Of a DNA stretch of 64,000 nucleotides, positions 23,876-31,717 are shown piece by piece. The notes under the pieces were generated by a model. The model searched no databases and was not told the origin of the DNA. It was given only the letters and a program-made list of their open reading frames with translations. Source of the DNA: Leifsonia sp. ku-ls (lineage in GTDB: Bacteria > Actinomycetota > Actinomycetes > Actinomycetales > Microbacteriaceae); NCBI GenBank assembly GCA_003367665.1, contig QKXI01000005.1, forward strand, positions 124,001-188,000. The letters are read 5' to 3'. The position numbers and the translations under genes are program-made. Every line of letters begins with the position of its first letter. Within the stretch, counting starts at the first letter, position 1.

Positions 23876-24901
23876 ATGCCCGGCATCGACGACGTCGCGC
23901 GCCTCGCCGGCGTCTCGACCGCCACCGTCTCGCGTGCGCTCAGCGGCAACGGGCCCGTCTCACAGAAGACCAAGGCGCGTGTCGTGCAGGCCGCGTCCGA
24001 GCTCGGCTACGTCGTCTCCTCCGACGCCTCCAGCCTCGCCTCCGGCCGCACCCGCAACATCGGGGCCGTCGTCCCGCACCTCAACCGCTGGTTCTTCACC
24101 TCCGTGATCGAGGGCGCCGAGCGCGTGCTGCTGCGGCGCGGCTACGACCTGACGCTCTACAACCTCAGCGGTGACGGCGAGGAGCGCCGCCGCGTCTTCG
24201 AGCACCACCTGCTGCGCAACCGGGTGGACGCCGTCTTCACCGTCTCCCTCGAACTCGCCGAGGACGAGGTGGGCCGCCTGCTCGCGATCGGCAAACCCGT
24301 GGTCGGCGTCGGCGGACCGCTGCCCGGCGTCAGCACGCTCACCATCGACGATGTCGCCGTCGCCCGCCTGGCGACCGACCACCTCGTCTCGCTCGGTCAC
24401 CGCAGGATCGCGCACATCGGCGGATCGCACGAGTTCGATCTTGACTTCCACATCCCGACCAGCCGTCGGCTCGGCTACGAGGAGGCCCTCCGCGAGGCCG
24501 GTCTGCCGGTCGAGGAGCGGCTGCACCGGGCGTCCGACTTCACGATCCCCGGCGGCTACGAGGCGGCGAAGCAGCTGCTCGGCACCCCGCACGAGCGCCC
24601 GACGGCGATCTTCGCGGCGTCCGACGAGATGGCGATCGGCGCCATCCTCGCCGCACGCGACCTCGGGCTCCACGTGCCAGGCGACGTCTCGATCGTCGGC
24701 ATCGACGACCACCCGCTCGCCGAGTTCTTCGGCCTGAGCACGGTGGCGCAGCATCCGGTCGGGCAGGGCGAGCGCGCCGCCGAGCTGCTCCTCGCCGCCC
24801 TCGACCGCTCCCGCGCCGGCGACACCGCGCGTCCCGAGCCGTCAGGACACATCGCCCCGGCCGACCTGATCGTGCGGTCGAGCACCGCCGCCCACCCCTG
24901 A
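23876..24901 (+). CDS. LacI family regulator of the alpha-glucosidase gene
   Basis: A 341-residue LacI/GalR repressor. The helix-turn-helix GIDDVARLAGVSTATVSRAL begins at residue 3, the hinge is ASELGYVVSSDASSLASGRT, and the effector domain contains VVPHLNRWFFTSVIEG, HRRIAHIGG, IFAASDEMAIGAI and VSIVGIDDHPLAEFFGL. ATG 23876 has an exact AGGAGGTG site upstream. It lies 34 bases ahead of a GH13 alpha-glucosidase gene in one operon, with two LacI-type sites in the promoter, so it probably senses a maltose- or isomaltose-type sugar and represses itself and the glucosidase. Confidence 0.9.
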   Translation: MPGIDDVARLAGVSTATVSRALSGNGPVSQKTKARVVQAASELGYVVSSDASSLASGRTRNIGAVVPHLNRWFFTSVIEGAERVLLRRGYDLTLYNLSGDGEERRRVFEHHLLRNRVDAVFTVSLELAEDEVGRLLAIGKPVVGVGGPLPGVSTLTIDDVAVARLATDHLVSLGHRRIAHIGGSHEFDLDFHIPTSRRLGYEEALREAGLPVEERLHRASDFTIPGGYEAAKQLLGTPHERPTAIFAASDEMAIGAILAARDLGLHVPGDVSIVGIDDHPLAEFFGLSTVAQHPVGQGERAAELLLAALDRSRAGDTARPEPSGHIAPADLIVRSSTAAHP

Positions 24902-24935
24902 CCCCGCACACCCCCAAGAGAGAGACGAACACGAG

Positions 24936-26654
24936 GTGACCACCATCGCATCCACACCCTCCCCCGAATCCGCGCTCACGCCGTCGGCCCCCGGCCGCGA
25001 GTGGTGGCGCTCCGCGGTCATCTACCAGGTCTACCCGCGCTCCTTCGCCGACTCCGACGGTGACGGGATGGGCGACCTCCCCGGCATCACGCACCGCCTG
25101 CCCGCCCTCCGCGCCCTGGGCGTCGACGCCGTCTGGCTCTCGCCGTTCCAGCGGTCGCCGCAGCGCGACGCCGGCTACGACGTGGCGGACTACCGCGACG
25201 TCGACCCGCGGTTCGGGACGCTCGCCGACTTCGACACGATGCTCGCAGCCGCGCACGGCCTCGGCTTGCGGGTGATCATCGACATCGTCCCGAACCACTC
25301 CTCCAGCGACCACGTCTGGTTCCAGGAGGCGCTGGCCGCCGGCCCGGGAAGCCCCGAGCGCGCGCGGTACATCTTCCGCGACGGCAAGGGCGAGAACGGC
25401 GAGCTGCCGCCGAACAACTGGGAGTCGATCTTCGGCGGAGCGGCCTGGACCCGCGTCACCGAGGCCGACGGCACTCCCGGTCAGTGGTACCTGCACCTGT
25501 TCGACAAGTCGCAGCCCGACTTCGACTGGGAGAACCCGTGGGTGTGGGAGCAGTTCCGCGGCATCCTGCGGTTCTGGCTGGACCGCGGCGTCGACGGCTT
25601 CCGCGTGGACGTGGCGCACGGCATGGTCAAGGAGGCCGGCCTGCCCGACTACACCCCGCCGGCCAACATGGGCAGCATGGGCGGCGTCCCGCTCGAGCCG
25701 GAGATCGCCGCGCACGCCGAGTACGAGCCGCCGACGCCGCCGTACTTCGCGCAGGACGGCGTCCATGCGATCTACCGCGACTGGCACCAGGTCCTCGACG
25801 AGTACGAGGGCGACCGCGTGCTGTGTGGCGAGGCCTGGGTGGAGCCGCTGGACAAGCTGGCCCGCTGGGTGCGACCCGACGAGATGCAGCAGACGTTCAA
25901 CTTCGCCTACCTGGAGACCCCGTGGGACGCGGCCGCGCTGCGCAGCGTGATCGACCGCTCCATCGCGGCGTTCAGCGGCGTCGGCGCCCCGAGCACGTGG
26001 GTGCTGTCGAACCACGACGTCGTCCGGCACGCCACCCGGCTGGCGCTGCAGAACGGCAACCTGCAGGGCCACGGCATCGGGCCGAAGACGAAGGGCCTCC
26101 CCGACCCGGCGTTCGCGCTGCACCGCGCCCGCGCGGCCACCGCGCTGATGCTGGCGCTGCCCGGCTCCGCCTACCTCTACCAGGGCGAGGAGCTCGGCCT
26201 CCCGGAGGCGATCGACCTGCCAGACGAGGCCCGGCAGGACCCCACCTGGTTCCGCACCAACGGCGAGCGCTACGGCCGCGACGGCTGCCGCGTCCCGATC
26301 CCGTGGGAGGGCGAGGAGGCGTCGTACGGCTTCGGCCCGACCGCCGCGAGCTGGCTGCCGCAGCCGGCCAGCTGGGCCGCGTACACGCGGTCGTCGCAGG
26401 AGGGCGTCCCCGGCTCGACGCTGACGATGTACCAGGATGCGCTGGCCCTGCGCCGGACGCACGACCTGGCGTTCGGGTCGCCGGAGTGGCTCGACCTCGG
26501 CGGCGACACCCTGGCGTTCCGAACCGGCGACGTGACCGTCGTCGTCAACTTCGGGACGGATCCCGTCGCCCTGCCCGACGGTGAGGTCGTGCTGGCGAGC
26601 GGCGCCCTGGAGGACGGGATGCTGCCGCGCGACACCGCGGTCTGGCTGGTCTGA
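24936..26654 (+). CDS. GH13 alpha-glucosidase (oligo-1,6-glucosidase/maltase type)
   Basis: A 572-residue cytosolic glycoside hydrolase family 13 enzyme. Seen: VIYQVYPRSFADSDGDGMGD at the start, region I DIVPNHSS, region II GFRVDVAH with nucleophile Asp225, region III CGEAW with acid/base Glu299, and region IV SNHD with Asp361. DIVPNHSSSDHVWFQ and YQGEELG support the alpha-glucosidase (not amylase) subgroup. It releases glucose from short alpha-glucosides brought in by an unlinked transporter. It starts with GTG (24936) after a weak GAGG site, 34 bases behind the LacI gene. The GH13 specificity (1,4 or 1,6) cannot be fixed here. Confidence 0.92.
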   Translation: MTTIASTPSPESALTPSAPGREWWRSAVIYQVYPRSFADSDGDGMGDLPGITHRLPALRALGVDAVWLSPFQRSPQRDAGYDVADYRDVDPRFGTLADFDTMLAAAHGLGLRVIIDIVPNHSSSDHVWFQEALAAGPGSPERARYIFRDGKGENGELPPNNWESIFGGAAWTRVTEADGTPGQWYLHLFDKSQPDFDWENPWVWEQFRGILRFWLDRGVDGFRVDVAHGMVKEAGLPDYTPPANMGSMGGVPLEPEIAAHAEYEPPTPPYFAQDGVHAIYRDWHQVLDEYEGDRVLCGEAWVEPLDKLARWVRPDEMQQTFNFAYLETPWDAAALRSVIDRSIAAFSGVGAPSTWVLSNHDVVRHATRLALQNGNLQGHGIGPKTKGLPDPAFALHRARAATALMLALPGSAYLYQGEELGLPEAIDLPDEARQDPTWFRTNGERYGRDGCRVPIPWEGEEASYGFGPTAASWLPQPASWAAYTRSSQEGVPGSTLTMYQDALALRRTHDLAFGSPEWLDLGGDTLAFRTGDVTVVVNFGTDPVALPDGEVVLASGALEDGMLPRDTAVWLV

Positions 26655-26666
26655 TCGAGCGGAGGC

Positions 26667-27479
26667 TCACTCCCACGCGGCGAAGTACGGCTCGACGCGC
26701 GGGTGCAGCTGGTCGGAGAGGTCCGGTGCGGCCGCCACGATGAGACGGTGGTCGGCCGGGCCTCCCCCCAGCCCGCTGACGCGCGCGCCCGCCTCCGCGG
26801 CGACGAGCGCGCCCGCGGCGTGGTCCCACGGGTTGAGGCCGCGCTCGAAGTACGCGTCCAGCCGGCCGGCGGCGACCCCGCACAGGTCGAGGGATGCGGC
26901 CCCGATGCGACGGATGTCGCGCACCTCCCCGATGAGCTCGCCGACCAGGGCGGCCTGCCGCCTGCGCACCCCGGCGTCGTAGCCGAAGCCGGTTCCGACC
27001 AGCGCCAGCGGCAGCGGCACGCCCTCGTTGACGTGGATGGGTTCCCCGTTCAGACGCGCGCCGCCGCCGGCCGAGGCGGTGAAGACCTCGCCGAGCACCG
27101 GGTTCACGACCGCGCCCGCCAGCGTCCGCCACGTCGCCGGGTCGGGGTCGCCCTCGACGACCGCGACGCTGACCGCCCACGCCGGGATGTCGTAGAAGTA
27201 GTTCACGGTCCCGTCGATGGGGTCGACGACCCAGGTCAGGCCGCTGTCGCTGCCGCCCCCGCCCGACTCCTCCCCGAGGAACCCGTCGCGCGGGCGAGCG
27301 GCGGCGAGGGCATCCCGGATGAGCTGCTCGGTCTCCCGGTCGGCCCGCGTGACGATGTCGGTCAGCGACGACTTCGACGCCGCCACCTCCACGCCGTCAC
27401 GCCTGCGCTGCAGGGCGAAGGCGGCCGCCCGGCGGGCGACGGTGGCGGCGATCTCGAGCAGCTCGGCGTTGGAGGTCAT
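26667..27479 (-). CDS. Inositol monophosphatase family protein
   Basis: A 270-residue Mg2+-dependent sugar/inositol phosphatase family member. Motifs in order: FLGEESG (Glu ligands), WVVDPIDGTVNYF (motif A, DPxDGT, about residues 83-95) and NPWDHAAGALVAAEAG (motif B, WDxAAG, about residue 218). These build the three-metal site of the family. It removes phosphate from inositol-1-phosphate or a related substrate such as histidinol phosphate or NADP; the substrate is not clear from context. Convergent with the GH13 gene, 12 bases between stops. Confidence 0.9.
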   Translation of the reverse strand: MTSNAELLEIAATVARRAAAFALQRRRDGVEVAASKSSLTDIVTRADRETEQLIRDALAAARPRDGFLGEESGGGGSDSGLTWVVDPIDGTVNYFYDIPAWAVSVAVVEGDPDPATWRTLAGAVVNPVLGEVFTASAGGGARLNGEPIHVNEGVPLPLALVGTGFGYDAGVRRRQAALVGELIGEVRDIRRIGAASLDLCGVAAGRLDAYFERGLNPWDHAAGALVAAEAGARVSGLGGGPADHRLIVAAAPDLSDQLHPRVEPYFAAWE

Positions 27480-27661
27480 GGGGTCAAGCCTGACAGATCT
27501 GGGGGTGGGGGCGTGAGGCCGAAGCCGTGAGTCGCCCCCGCGACGGACAGGCCGCCGGCGACCGGCAGGTCAAGAACATCACCGACCCCGCGCGTCGGCG
27601 GACTAGATAGACAGAGGTGTTCACCGATAGTGTCCGAACCGTCGGGACCATGAGGGGGAAC

Positions 27662-29074
27662 ATGATTTCACGTCGGCGGTTCGTCGCGGGGGCATCGCTG
27701 GGGACGCTCGCCGCAGCTGCAGGGTTCGAATCGGCGGCCGCAGCCGGGTTCGCCGTCTCGACCGGGATGGTCGACATCACTCCGGACATCGGATATCCGA
27801 TGGCCGGCTACGGTGTCGACAGCCCCCGGATCTCACAAGGGGTCAACGAACCGCTCACCGCGCGGTGCACCGTCATCTGGGACTCGGGAACCCCCAATGT
27901 CATCGTGACGGCAGACGTCCTCGCTTTCGGCCACACGATGCACACCGACATCCGTAACCGGGTGGTCGCGCTGGGTGTGGCCAGCTCCGACTTCGTGCTG
28001 ACAGCGACGCACACGCACAACGGGCCGGTTCTCATCGAGAAGCTGACGCCCTTTGCTGCGTACACGATCGACGACCAGGATCCCGAGATCGTCGCATACT
28101 CCAACTGGCTCGACGACGCGATCGTCAGCCTGGTCCAGTCGACCCTCGCGGCTCCCCGGACGCCCTGCACCCTGGACTACACCGTTCTGGATGAGGATTT
28201 CTCCCGCAACCGGGAGGGCCTGTCCTACGTCGAACGCGATGTGCCCGTGCTCGTGGCGCGTCAGAACGACGGCACTCCGCGAGCAGTGCTGTTCGGCTAC
28301 GGCGCCCATCCCGTGGCCGCCAACCTCCAATACACGTTCGACCCGGACTACCCGGCCGAGGCGATCAAGCGTATCGAAGAGGTCGCGGGGCCCACGTTCG
28401 CCCAGTTCCTGACCGGGCCCGCGGGCGACCAGAACCCGAGCGACGTCTCCAACGGTTTCGCCGGATCGGACGGGTTCGGTGACGACCTCGGACGAACCGT
28501 CGCCAACGCGATCGGCGCACCGGGTAGGCCGTTGACCGGTCCGATCGGTTCTGTGCTGTCCACCGTTGCGCTGCCTCTGGACATCACCGACAATCCGGGC
28601 AACCTCACTGCGGTCCGCAACGCCTATGCGTACCGGGCAAGCCATCCGGGATACGCGGGCTACTACCAACGCCACGCCCAGCAGATGATGGCGCAGATCA
28701 CGGCCCACACGTTCGCGACGAGCGTCAGTCTGCCGATCCAGCGGTGGTCGTTCGGCGGCTCACCCGGGCTGGACATCCTCTTCTCGGGCGGGGAGATCGT
28801 CTCGGGCTACGCGGTGTACCTCCGTGCGCGCCATGGCGGGAGCCAAGGTCTCTGGGTCAACGGCTACTCGAACGAGGTGCCATGCTACATCCCGTCGGAC
28901 GAGCTCCTCAACCATGCGTGCTACGCGGGGGGATGGGACACCGACTTCCCAGGCATCGCGGGCGGTTCGATGACTGTGTACGGCTACCTGGGGCACTTCC
29001 GGGGAAAGCCGACGTCAACGGCTCCTGACGGCGTCGAGCAGATCCTGCTTTCCGCTATCGAGGGCATTCTCTAG
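27662..29074 (+). CDS. Tat-exported neutral/alkaline ceramidase-like amidase
   Basis: A 470-residue secreted protein. The Tat signal is SRRRFVAGASLGTLAAAAGF at residues 3-22, with an AAAAGF cleavage zone. The mature part has phrases of the neutral ceramidase N-terminal catalytic domain: GMVDITPDIGYPMAGYG, the metal-binding LTATHTHNGPV, GYGAHPVAANLQ and TGPAGDQNPSDVSNGF. The family cleaves the amide of ceramide-type lipids, but many bacterial members act on other substrates and are unstudied. The C-terminal domain of classical ceramidases is absent. GC is somewhat lower than in the neighbours. It stands alone beside tRNA-Tyr, with a GAGGGGG site before the ATG at 27662. Confidence 0.78.
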   Translation: MISRRRFVAGASLGTLAAAAGFESAAAAGFAVSTGMVDITPDIGYPMAGYGVDSPRISQGVNEPLTARCTVIWDSGTPNVIVTADVLAFGHTMHTDIRNRVVALGVASSDFVLTATHTHNGPVLIEKLTPFAAYTIDDQDPEIVAYSNWLDDAIVSLVQSTLAAPRTPCTLDYTVLDEDFSRNREGLSYVERDVPVLVARQNDGTPRAVLFGYGAHPVAANLQYTFDPDYPAEAIKRIEEVAGPTFAQFLTGPAGDQNPSDVSNGFAGSDGFGDDLGRTVANAIGAPGRPLTGPIGSVLSTVALPLDITDNPGNLTAVRNAYAYRASHPGYAGYYQRHAQQMMAQITAHTFATSVSLPIQRWSFGGSPGLDILFSGGEIVSGYAVYLRARHGGSQGLWVNGYSNEVPCYIPSDELLNHACYAGGWDTDFPGIAGGSMTVYGYLGHFRGKPTSTAPDGVEQILLSAIEGIL

Positions 29075-29088
29075 CGTTCCGGCAAGAG

Positions 29089-29120
29089 AAAGAGACTCAG
29101 CCTTTCGACTGAGTCCCTCT
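29089..29120. terminator. Bidirectional terminator between ceramidase-like gene and tRNA-Tyr
   Basis: Stem GACTCAG (29094-29100) with CTGAGTC (29109-29115), loop CCTTTCGA, extended by partial pairing to 29089-29120. Downstream of tRNA-Tyr on the reverse strand it is followed by a TTTCTCTT run, and it also lies 15 bases after the ceramidase-like stop on the plus strand. Confidence 0.72.
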
Positions 29121-29133
29121 TCCGTGCTTTGGG

Positions 29134-29215
29134 TGGCGAGTGAGGGATTCGAACCCCCGAAGTCGTAGACAGCTGATTTACAGTCAGATCCCTTTGGCCG
29201 CTTGGGTAACTCGCC
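29134..29215 (-). tRNA. tRNA-Tyr (GTA)
   Basis: An 82-nt class II tRNA on the reverse strand. Acceptor GGCGAGT/ACTCGCC is perfect; anticodon stem-loop CTGACTGTAAATCAG shows GTA; there is a long variable arm (CTGTCTACGACTTCG region) and a T arm GGGGG-TTCGAAT-CCCTC. Discriminator A, CC following by chance. Confidence 0.95.
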
Positions 29216-29305
29216 ATTGGCGCTCCCGACCACCAGTGTTCTCGTGACCGAAGGCGCCAGACAAGAATAGCCGTACGCGCGCCCGCACACGAAATCAGCG
29301 GGCGT

Positions 29306-29632
29306 TCAGGCGGCGAGCGCCACGATCCCAGACTCGACGGGTGCGGGACGCAGCTCGGTCGGGGTGGGAGTGGAGTCCCGTTCCGGCACGAGCGTGAGCA
29401 CCTGGGTCTGGGCGAACTCGGCGGCGACACGGGTGAGCAGCTCGCCCTCCGTGACGTCGAGCACGCGGCACAGCGCGGCGAGGATCTCCGACGACGCCTC
29501 CTTGCGGCCTCGCTCGATCTCGGAGAGGTACGGCACCGACACCCGCGACTCCTCCGAGAGCTGGCGCAGCGTCGTGCCGCGCTCCGTCCTGATCCGGCGG
29601 AGCACCGATCCGATCGCGTGCCGCAGAAGCAT
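29306..29632 (-). CDS. XRE-family regulator resembling ClgR
   Basis: A 108-residue small DNA-binding protein. The N-terminal XRE helix-turn-helix reads RTERGTTLRQLSEESRVSVP and continues YLSEIERGRKEASSEILAAL, very close in pattern to ClgR (SLGYLSEVERGQKEASSELL), the activator of Clp protease genes in actinobacteria. The tail after residue 70 is Pro- and Glu-rich with a final hydrophobic IVALAA; in ClgR a hydrophobic C-terminus is a Clp degradation tag. Whether this is the true ClgR or a paralogue is open. The gene is single, next to tRNA-Tyr. Confidence 0.72.
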   Translation of the reverse strand: MLLRHAIGSVLRRIRTERGTTLRQLSEESRVSVPYLSEIERGRKEASSEILAALCRVLDVTEGELLTRVAAEFAQTQVLTLVPERDSTPTPTELRPAPVESGIVALAA

Positions 29633-29780
29633 GACCTCAGCCTATGTCGCAGCGGGTGTCGGCGCGCTAGAGGGTTCCGGCGGTTCTGCTGTGGGCAGAA
29701 TCCGGCGCGCCCGGTGACGCGATCGCGACACCCCGGGGCGCCTGCCGCGGATGTCGGTGGTCGGGCGCACAATCGTGGGC

Positions 29781-29924
29781 ATGAGAACGTTGGAGATTTG
29801 CGAACGGTGCGACGGGACGGGGGCCGACCCCTTCCAGCACAGCGAGGAGATCACCGTCTGCGTCGAGTGCAACGGCGACGGCTGCCACGTCACCTACTAC
29901 GCCGAGCTCGCGCAGACCGCCTGA
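29781..29924 (+). CDS. 47-residue zinc-knuckle protein with two CxxCxGxG motifs
   Basis: A tiny protein starting MRTLEICERCDGTGADPF with two zinc-knuckle motifs, CERCDGTG (residues 7-14) and CVECNGDG (residues 27-34). This CxxCxGxG pair is the repeat used in the DnaJ central zinc-binding domain, where two such pairs bind one Zn2+. No J domain or other part is present. It ends ten bases before a nucleotidyltransferase start and may be cotranscribed with it. The regular spacing of the motifs argues strongly that the frame is real. Possible roles are a small zinc-binding chaperone or antitoxin-like partner; none is established. Confidence 0.7.
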   Translation: MRTLEICERCDGTGADPFQHSEEITVCVECNGDGCHVTYYAELAQTA

Positions 29925-29933
29925 CCCTCCCCC

Positions 29934-30644
29934 GTGGATGCCGACGACGCGGCGAGCGTCGCCCTCCGGTTCTGCGACGCCGAGTACCGCGGAGCCACGA
30001 CCGTCGTCCTCGGCGGGAGTTCGTCGACCGGGCGCCGCACGGCGACGAGTGACATCGACCTGCTGGTCATTGCACCCGCTTCGACCTTCGGAGCGACGGC
30101 CCGTGACGACCACGGCGAGGCCCGCGTCGCCCACCGCGACGGCGAGCGTCTGGACGTGTTCGCCTACACGGTCGCGGGATTCCGCGTCTGGGCGGAGCGC
30201 GACTTCGCGTCGCTGCGGCCGGTGCTGCCGTTCCTGCTGACCGAGGGGACGCCACTTCGCACGGGAGATGAGTTCGATGCCCTCCGCCGCTGGTCGGCAG
30301 AGCGCTTAGAGGTCGGCCCGCAGCCTGCCGCGCCACAGCTGGAGCTGCGCCGCTACGCGATCACCGACCTGATCGACGACCTCGCTGACGCGAGCGACCC
30401 GCTGACGATCGCGGCGATCCACGCCGACCTGCTGCGCGCTCTCGGCGAGCTCGCGACCCTCGCCGCGGGCGGGTGGCTCGGCAGCGGCAAGTGGCTGGCG
30501 CGGCGCCTGCGTGCCGTCGATCCGGCCGCGGCGGAGCTGTTGGAGGCGTTCGCGGGCGAGCCCGACCCGGCGCGCGCCGCGGCCGCGGCATCCCGGATGC
30601 TCGACGGGCTCGGCGGCCGGGTGGACACCGACTTCACGCGCTGA
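29934..30644 (+). CDS. Nucleotidyltransferase-fold protein
   Basis: A 236-residue protein with a polymerase-beta-type nucleotidyltransferase N-terminus: GGSSSTGRRTATSDIDLLVI (the GSxxTG..SDxD pattern at residues 25-45), with further acidic residues in RLDVFAY as the third metal ligand. The C-terminal half is helical and Ala-rich, resembling the helical domain that follows such domains in aminoglycoside-type or antitoxin-like nucleotidyltransferases. The substrate is unknown. It starts with GTG close behind the small zinc protein. MNT-type domains paired with a small helper can be toxin-antitoxin modules, but no HEPN partner was seen. Confidence 0.75.
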   Translation: MDADDAASVALRFCDAEYRGATTVVLGGSSSTGRRTATSDIDLLVIAPASTFGATARDDHGEARVAHRDGERLDVFAYTVAGFRVWAERDFASLRPVLPFLLTEGTPLRTGDEFDALRRWSAERLEVGPQPAAPQLELRRYAITDLIDDLADASDPLTIAAIHADLLRALGELATLAAGGWLGSGKWLARRLRAVDPAAAELLEAFAGEPDPARAAAAASRMLDGLGGRVDTDFTR

Positions 30645-30727
30645 CGCCGTCAGCCGGCGATCCGGCCGGTGATCGCGGTCGGATGTCGCCGCCTCGCGGC
30701 CCATCCGCGCGGTTCACGGGAAGACGT

Positions 30728-30796
30728 CTGATCTTTTATGCACTCTAGACATGCCTAACACGCATAAGTAATCATTGAGTACCCGCAAAAGATCAG
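30728..30796. promoter_or_regulatory. AT-rich promoter with nested inverted repeats before the amino-sugar operon
   Basis: Inverted repeat CTGATCTTTT (30728-30737) and AAAAGATCAG (30787-30796) surround a second one, TTATGC (30736-30741) and GCATAA (30762-30767). The AT-rich stretch stands out strongly in GC-rich DNA and lies 10-80 bases before the operon start. DeoR repressors often use widely spaced repeats of this kind, so the operon's own DeoR protein is the candidate binder. Confidence 0.6.
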
Positions 30797-30805
30797 GAGC
30801 GATCA

Positions 30806-31717
30806 GTGACGTACTCATCCACCGCCGGAACCCACATGGAGGCCGAGCTCCGCTCGCAGCCCGAGACCTGGGCGATCGCCGCCGGCCTCCGAGAGGAACA
30901 GTCCCTGCTGCCGGCCGCCGGCGAGCGGGTCGCCGTGGTCGGCTGCGGCACCTCGTGGTTCATGGCGCAGGCGTACGCCACACTGCGCGAGGGAGCGGGG
31001 CAGGGGGTCACCGACGCCTTCGCGGCCTCCGAGGCGCCCGTCTTCGACCGTGGCTACGACGCGGTCGTGGCGATCACCCGCTCGGGCACCACCACCGAGG
31101 TGCTGGAGCTGCTCGACCGGCTGCGCGGGGTGCCCGGTCGTCCCCGCACCGTGGGCGTCGTGGGAGACCCGGAGACGCCCCTTGTCGACCTGGTGGACAC
31201 GGCGATCCGCCTGCCGTTCGCGGACGAGTCGTCGGTGGTGCAGACACGCTTCGCGACGACCGCGCTCGCGCTGGTGCGCGCCTCGCTCGGCCACGACCTG
31301 TCCCCCGCCATCGACCAGGCCGCGGCCGCGATCGAGGAGGAGCTCGACGACGAGCTGGTGTCCGCCGAGCAGTACACGTTCCTCGGCGCCGGCTGGACGA
31401 TCGGGCTCGCCCACGAGGCGGCGCTCAAAATGCGCGAGGCGTCCCAGTCGTGGACGGAGTCCTACCCGGCGAAGGAGTACCGCCACGGCCCGATCTCCAT
31501 CGCGGCGCCGGGCCGGGTCACCTGGATGCTGGGCGACGCACCCGCGGGCCTCGCCGCCGACCTCTCGGTGACCGGTGCACGCTTCGAGGACCGCCCGATC
31601 GACGGCATGGCCGACCTGGTGCGCGCGCAGCGCGTCGCGCTCGCCCGGGCACGCCGCTTCGACCTCGACCCGGACAGCCCGCGCAACCTCACCCGATCGG
31701 TCATCCTGCCCTCGTGA
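30806..31717 (+). CDS. SIS-domain aminosugar isomerase/deaminase (AgaS-like)
   Basis: A 303-residue double-SIS protein similar to the isomerase half of GlmS and to AgaS, which deaminates and isomerises galactosamine-6-phosphate to tagatose-6-phosphate. Seen: VAVVGCGTSWFMAQAYATLR (first SIS, about 39-58), AITRSGTTTEVLELLD with the phosphate-binding Ser and Thr, and LGAGWTIGLAHEAALKMREA then TESYPAKEYRHGPISIAAPG in the second SIS. GTG start 30806 follows AGGAGCGATC. First gene of a six-gene operon; the AgaS reading is preferred to GlmS because no glutaminase domain is present and because of the neighbours. Confidence 0.82.
   Translation: MTYSSTAGTHMEAELRSQPETWAIAAGLREEQSLLPAAGERVAVVGCGTSWFMAQAYATLREGAGQGVTDAFAASEAPVFDRGYDAVVAITRSGTTTEVLELLDRLRGVPGRPRTVGVVGDPETPLVDLVDTAIRLPFADESSVVQTRFATTALALVRASLGHDLSPAIDQAAAAIEEELDDELVSAEQYTFLGAGWTIGLAHEAALKMREASQSWTESYPAKEYRHGPISIAAPGRVTWMLGDAPAGLAADLSVTGARFEDRPIDGMADLVRAQRVALARARRFDLDPDSPRNLTRSVILPS

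Noticed and set aside
29781-30644. Toxin-antitoxin (MNT-HEPN) module
   Set aside because: The nucleotidyltransferase fold is present, but no HEPN-domain gene is adjacent and the small neighbour is a zinc-knuckle protein; kept only as a question.
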